A DNA stretch of 64,000 nucleotides from a virus. A model generated the notes under the pieces. It ran no database searches. It was not told where the DNA came from and saw only the letters and a program-made list of their open reading frames with translations. Made by a program: the position numbers and the translations under genes. Positions within the stretch are counted from its first letter, which is position 1; each line of letters starts with the position of its first letter. Where the stretch lies: the IMG/VR virus record IMGVR_UViG_3300042350_004528, positions 124,001 through 188,000 of that record. One strand, given 5' to 3'. This document shows, piece by piece, positions 62,400-64,000 of this stretch.

Positions 62400-62500
62400 T
62401 TGTTTAACTTTTCGGGCAAAACATTAAACACAAAAAGTATCGTGTAGGTTGGAGTATACTCTCCCGACTTGTTCAGCCCGCCCGTTGTCTTTAACAACAA
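62400..62500 (-). ncRNA. Candidate small RNA with its own promoter
   Basis: About 100 bases follow the promoter at 62503-62534 with no ORF above 6 codons. Self-complementary segments: GTTGT/ACAAC, GGAG/CTCC around AGTATA, and a distant CGGGC/GCCCG pairing, then an A-tract. Confidence 0.35.
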
Positions 62501-62502
62501 TA

Positions 62503-62534
62503 CAAAGGTAAATGAAATAAATTTAACTTGCAAA
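62503..62534 (-). promoter_or_regulatory. Host-like promoter without an obvious gene
   Basis: Minus TTTG (62534-62531)-N20-TACCTTTG (62510-62503). Spacer carries the conserved GAAATAAATTTAACTT on the plus strand. Confidence 0.7.
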
Positions 62535-62647
62535 CTTTAACACAAATTTCTTTGTTTTTTTTTTGACTCATTTTAAGCCGTTTTAAGACACTCTAACAAC
62601 TAAACCATACGAACATATACCTTTGTTCCTTTCGTTTAATCTGAGCA
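62535..62647. other. Non-coding stretch
   Basis: AT-rich, with a T10 run and TACCTTTG on the plus strand at 62618-62625 lacking a -33 element. No supported gene. Confidence 0.4.
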
Positions 62648-62674
62648 TAAAAAAAGGGGCGATTTGCCCCTTTC
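62648..62674 (-). terminator. Terminator of the gene at 62692
   Basis: AAAGGGGC-GATTT-GCCCCTTT; minus strand continues in seven T. Confidence 0.9.
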
Positions 62675-62691
62675 TTTGTTTCTTGTTTACC

Positions 62692-62925
62692 TTACCAAAC
62701 CAAAACCGCTGGGTCTTCCGTTTGGGCGATTTGTTCCGCCTTTGTTTTTAACTCGGTCATTTGAGCGATTAAAACCTCATAGGTCGGTCTTTGATTTGTT
62801 TTGTAACCCAAAATTCGTTTGGCACAATCCCTCGCTGAAATTCGGCTCATTTTCATTCCTGTTTTTTTCTCGAACTCTAAGCCGCGAAGGCATACTACGA
62901 TTTGAAAAAGTGATGTTGTTGTCAT
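62692..62925 (-). CDS. Small early-type protein (77 residues)
   Basis: Start set at ATG 62925 (MTTTSLFQIV); a longer frame to 62949 begins inside the promoter. FQIVVCLRGLEFEKKTGMKM, ISARDCAKRILGYKTNQRPT and a C-terminal helix ending VLVW. No family recognised. A single-gene cassette with its own promoter and terminator. Confidence 0.65.
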   Translation of the reverse strand: MTTTSLFQIVVCLRGLEFEKKTGMKMSRISARDCAKRILGYKTNQRPTYEVLIAQMTELKTKAEQIAQTEDPAVLVW

Positions 62926-62946
62926 TGTTTGTTTGTTTTGATAGTT

Positions 62947-62978
62947 CAAAGATAAACGAAATAAATTTAACTTGCAAA
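62947..62978 (-). promoter_or_regulatory. Host-like promoter of the gene at 62925
   Basis: Minus TTTG (62978-62975)-N20-TATCTTTG (62954-62947); conserved spacer GAAATAAATTTAACTT. Confidence 0.8.
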
Positions 62979-62990
62979 TTTTAACATAAA

Positions 62991-63014
62991 AAAAAGGGGA
63001 ATTTCTTCCCCTTT
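62991..63014 (-). terminator. Terminator of the gene at 63033
   Basis: AAAGGGGAA-TTTC-TTCCCCTTT with T-tract on the minus strand. Confidence 0.9.
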
Positions 63015-63032
63015 CTTTGTTTCTTGTTTACC

Positions 63033-63173
63033 TTAAAAATTTCTTCCCGAAATTTTATATTTGTCTTCTTTTGGATTACCCCAAAACCAATTGTTAAGTT
63101 TACGAACTATAACTATTGATAGCCAAATGGTAAGAAAAAATATGGGCAATCCGATAATAAAGAAATCTTTCAT
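63033..63173 (-). CDS. Single-span membrane miniprotein (46 residues)
   Basis: Start at ATG 63173 (MKDFFIIGLPIFFLTIWLSI), because the longer frame passes through the promoter. One membrane helix (4-23) and a basic tail (VRKLNNWFWGNPKEDKYKIS). Own promoter and terminator. Possible inhibitor or superinfection-type protein; not assigned. Confidence 0.65.
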   Translation of the reverse strand: MKDFFIIGLPIFFLTIWLSIVIVRKLNNWFWGNPKEDKYKISGRNF

Positions 63174-63195
63174 AGGTTTGTTTGTTTTGTTGATA

Positions 63196-63227
63196 TAAAG
63201 ATAAGTTAAATTTATTTCATTTGCAAG
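63196..63227 (-). promoter_or_regulatory. Host-like promoter of the gene at 63173
   Basis: Minus CTTG (63227-63224)-N20-TATCTTTA (63203-63196). The spacer holds the conserved element in the opposite orientation (AGTTAAATTTATTTC on the plus strand). Confidence 0.7.
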
Positions 63228-63240
63228 TTTTAACATAAAA

Positions 63241-63262
63241 AAAGGGGAATTTCTTCCCCTTT
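63241..63262 (-). terminator. Terminator of the 21-codon gene
   Basis: AAAGGGGAA-TTTC-TTCCCCTTT with T-tract on the minus strand. Confidence 0.9.
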
Positions 63263-63282
63263 GTTTGCATTAGCACTTTTGT

Positions 63283-63348
63283 TTACATTAGCACAGCCAT
63301 GATTAACAAAGCACCGCAAAAAAGCGTTAAGACGAATAGAATACTCAT
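63283..63348 (-). CDS. Hydrophobic micropeptide (21 residues)
   Basis: MSILFVLTLFCGALLIMAVL-M, almost wholly hydrophobic, one membrane span. It is the only frame between a strong host-like promoter (63371-63402) and its terminator (63241-63262), so the cassette makes sense only as this peptide or a small RNA. Confidence 0.5.
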   Translation of the reverse strand: MSILFVLTLFCGALLIMAVLM

Positions 63349-63370
63349 TGTTTATTTTGATTTGTTGATA

Positions 63371-63402
63371 CAAAGATAAGTTAAATTTATTTCATTTGCA
63401 AG
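63371..63402 (-). promoter_or_regulatory. Host-like promoter of the micropeptide gene
   Basis: Minus CTTG (63402-63399)-N20-TATCTTTG (63378-63371); about 47 bases identical to the promoter at 63196-63227. Confidence 0.8.
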
Positions 63403-63410
63403 TTTTAACA

Positions 63411-63441
63411 TAAAAAAAAGGGAACTTTTTTTGTTCCCTCT
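63411..63441 (-). terminator. Terminator of the gene at 63466
   Basis: AGGGAAC-TTTTTTT-GTTCCCT; minus strand continues in eight T. Confidence 0.85.
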
Positions 63442-63465
63442 CTTTTGATCCACAACCCTATTCTT

Positions 63466-64000
63466 TTAATATGAACAACCTTTTGATTTAACAAAGGGAA
63501 TAAAAACCCCGAAGTTTGCACTAACTTGTTTTTGTGTGTTTATATCAACCCTAACCCAACCAACATAATAGTTAAGATACAAACCCCCAACCAAAGTGTT
63601 TATGTTTTTGCGACAACTTAAAACGCTGAACTCCCCGACACTTGTTTTTGTGTAGTTTGTGTATGTTTCTCTTTGATTAAAGTTTAACCCTGCGTGAACC
63701 CCAACCCGAACTGCGTTATCATTGTTCAACACTTTACCAACCAACAACTTTGTGTTTGTTTCTTTTGTTGATATGTTTCTAACCTCGTAATTGTTGTATT
63801 GTGGGTGTTGTTCGGGTGCAACATAATCATATTGAAACAAAGGTGCTTGTTCCCCTTGTTTAATACAACCATAAGAAACTGAACCATAGTAACCCCAATT
63901 GTTTGCGTCAACCCCCAGGGTTATATCGTTTAACTTTGTGTTTGTTCCTACCAACATTTGTCCGTTTGCAACCATTGAAGAAACTCCGAGTGCGATTGAG
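63466..64000 (-). CDS. Beta-barrel-like exported protein (partial, start outside)
   Basis: About 178 residues visible; the frame is open at the window edge and the first visible part (SIALGVSSMVANGQ) looks like the end of a signal peptide. Alternating strands follow: DITLGVDANNWGYYGSVSYG, VRVGVHAGLNFNQRETYTN, LVGGLYLNYYVGWVRVDINT and a last strand VSANFGVFIPFVKS. Pattern suggests a small outer-membrane or surface beta-barrel, rare for a phage early gene. Family not recognised. Confidence 0.55.
   Translation of the reverse strand, partial: SIALGVSSMVANGQMLVGTNTKLNDITLGVDANNWGYYGSVSYGCIKQGEQAPLFQYDYVAPEQHPQYNNYEVRNISTKETNTKLLVGKVLNNDNAVRVGVHAGLNFNQRETYTNYTKTSVGEFSVLSCRKNINTLVGGLYLNYYVGWVRVDINTQKQVSANFGVFIPFVKSKGCSY

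Noticed and set aside
62270-62533. 87-codon minus-strand frame starting MQVKFISF, and a like one at 62777-62977
   Set aside because: Both begin inside repeated promoter sequence and the first runs through the next promoter.

Overview
The window is a stretch of a large tailed-phage genome of T4-like (myovirus) morphogenesis type that infects a Bacteroidota host. The T4 link is the ordered block terminase large subunit (gp17, 3' end only) - portal (gp20) - prohead protease (gp21) - scaffold (gp22 position) - major capsid protein (gp23). The host link is promoters of the form TTTG-N20-TAnnTTTG, the absence of clear Shine-Dalgarno sequences (starts are preceded by A-rich DNA), AT-rich codon use, and families seen mainly in Bacteroidota and their phages (DUF4494, DUF2452, KTSC). 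No tRNA, IS element, integrase or CRISPR array was recognised.

Layout. 0-8.7 kb (+): head genes, with an AAA+ ATPase inserted between portal and protease. 8.7-10.5 kb (-): putative lysis/periplasm cassette (membrane protein, anchored lytic transglycosylase, M20-type peptidase). 10.5-15.4 kb (-): three glycosylation genes, one a GT4 fused to an autotransporter-type (TibC/BAHT) heptosyltransferase. 15.6-31.6 kb (-): one 15.95-kb ORF for a 5316-residue Gly-X-Y protein made almost wholly of Gly, Thr and Ser, with small globular domains at the ends. 31.6-34.1 kb (-): a ClpC-type unfoldase that keeps an IGF ClpP-docking tripeptide. 34-44.3 kb (+): LamG adhesin, thymidylate synthase, small genes, a likely -1 frameshift pair and a 1085-residue virion-type protein. 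44.3-51 kb: dNMP kinase, UvrD-like helicase and unknowns on both strands. 51-61.5 kb: accessory genes including a second LamG protein, a predicted ADP-ribosyltransferase, a class II aaRS-like enzyme, a ParB/Cys-rich/Nudix fusion and a PD-(D/E)XK-like protein. 61.5-61.8 kb: an origin-like non-coding region (G-tracts, inverted DnaA-box-like sites, short repeats). 61.8-64 kb (-): very small genes in promoter-gene-terminator cassettes.

Two promoter classes can be read. Virion-type and accessory genes are preceded, usually 7-25 bases before the start codon, by TATTTAT in transcription orientation (about 20 sites on both strands), a candidate phage-specific late promoter. Metabolic and early-type genes (thyA, dNMP kinase, helicase, clpC, lysis cassette, right-end genes) have host-like TTTG-N20-TAnnTTTG.

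The most interesting inference has two parts. (1) Several accessory proteins share an N-terminal amphipathic tag of the form LNEEIxRxRxMMGLNE ending in LxE, the T4 gp21 cleavage consensus; the capsid protein has MLNE-A where T4 gp23 is cut. These look like capsid-targeted, protease-trimmed cargo proteins (T4 Alt/IP analogues), including an ADP-ribosyltransferase and a Nudix fusion. (2) The giant Thr/Ser protein lies next to its probable O-glycosylation enzymes, suggesting a very long glycosylated collagen-like virion fibre.
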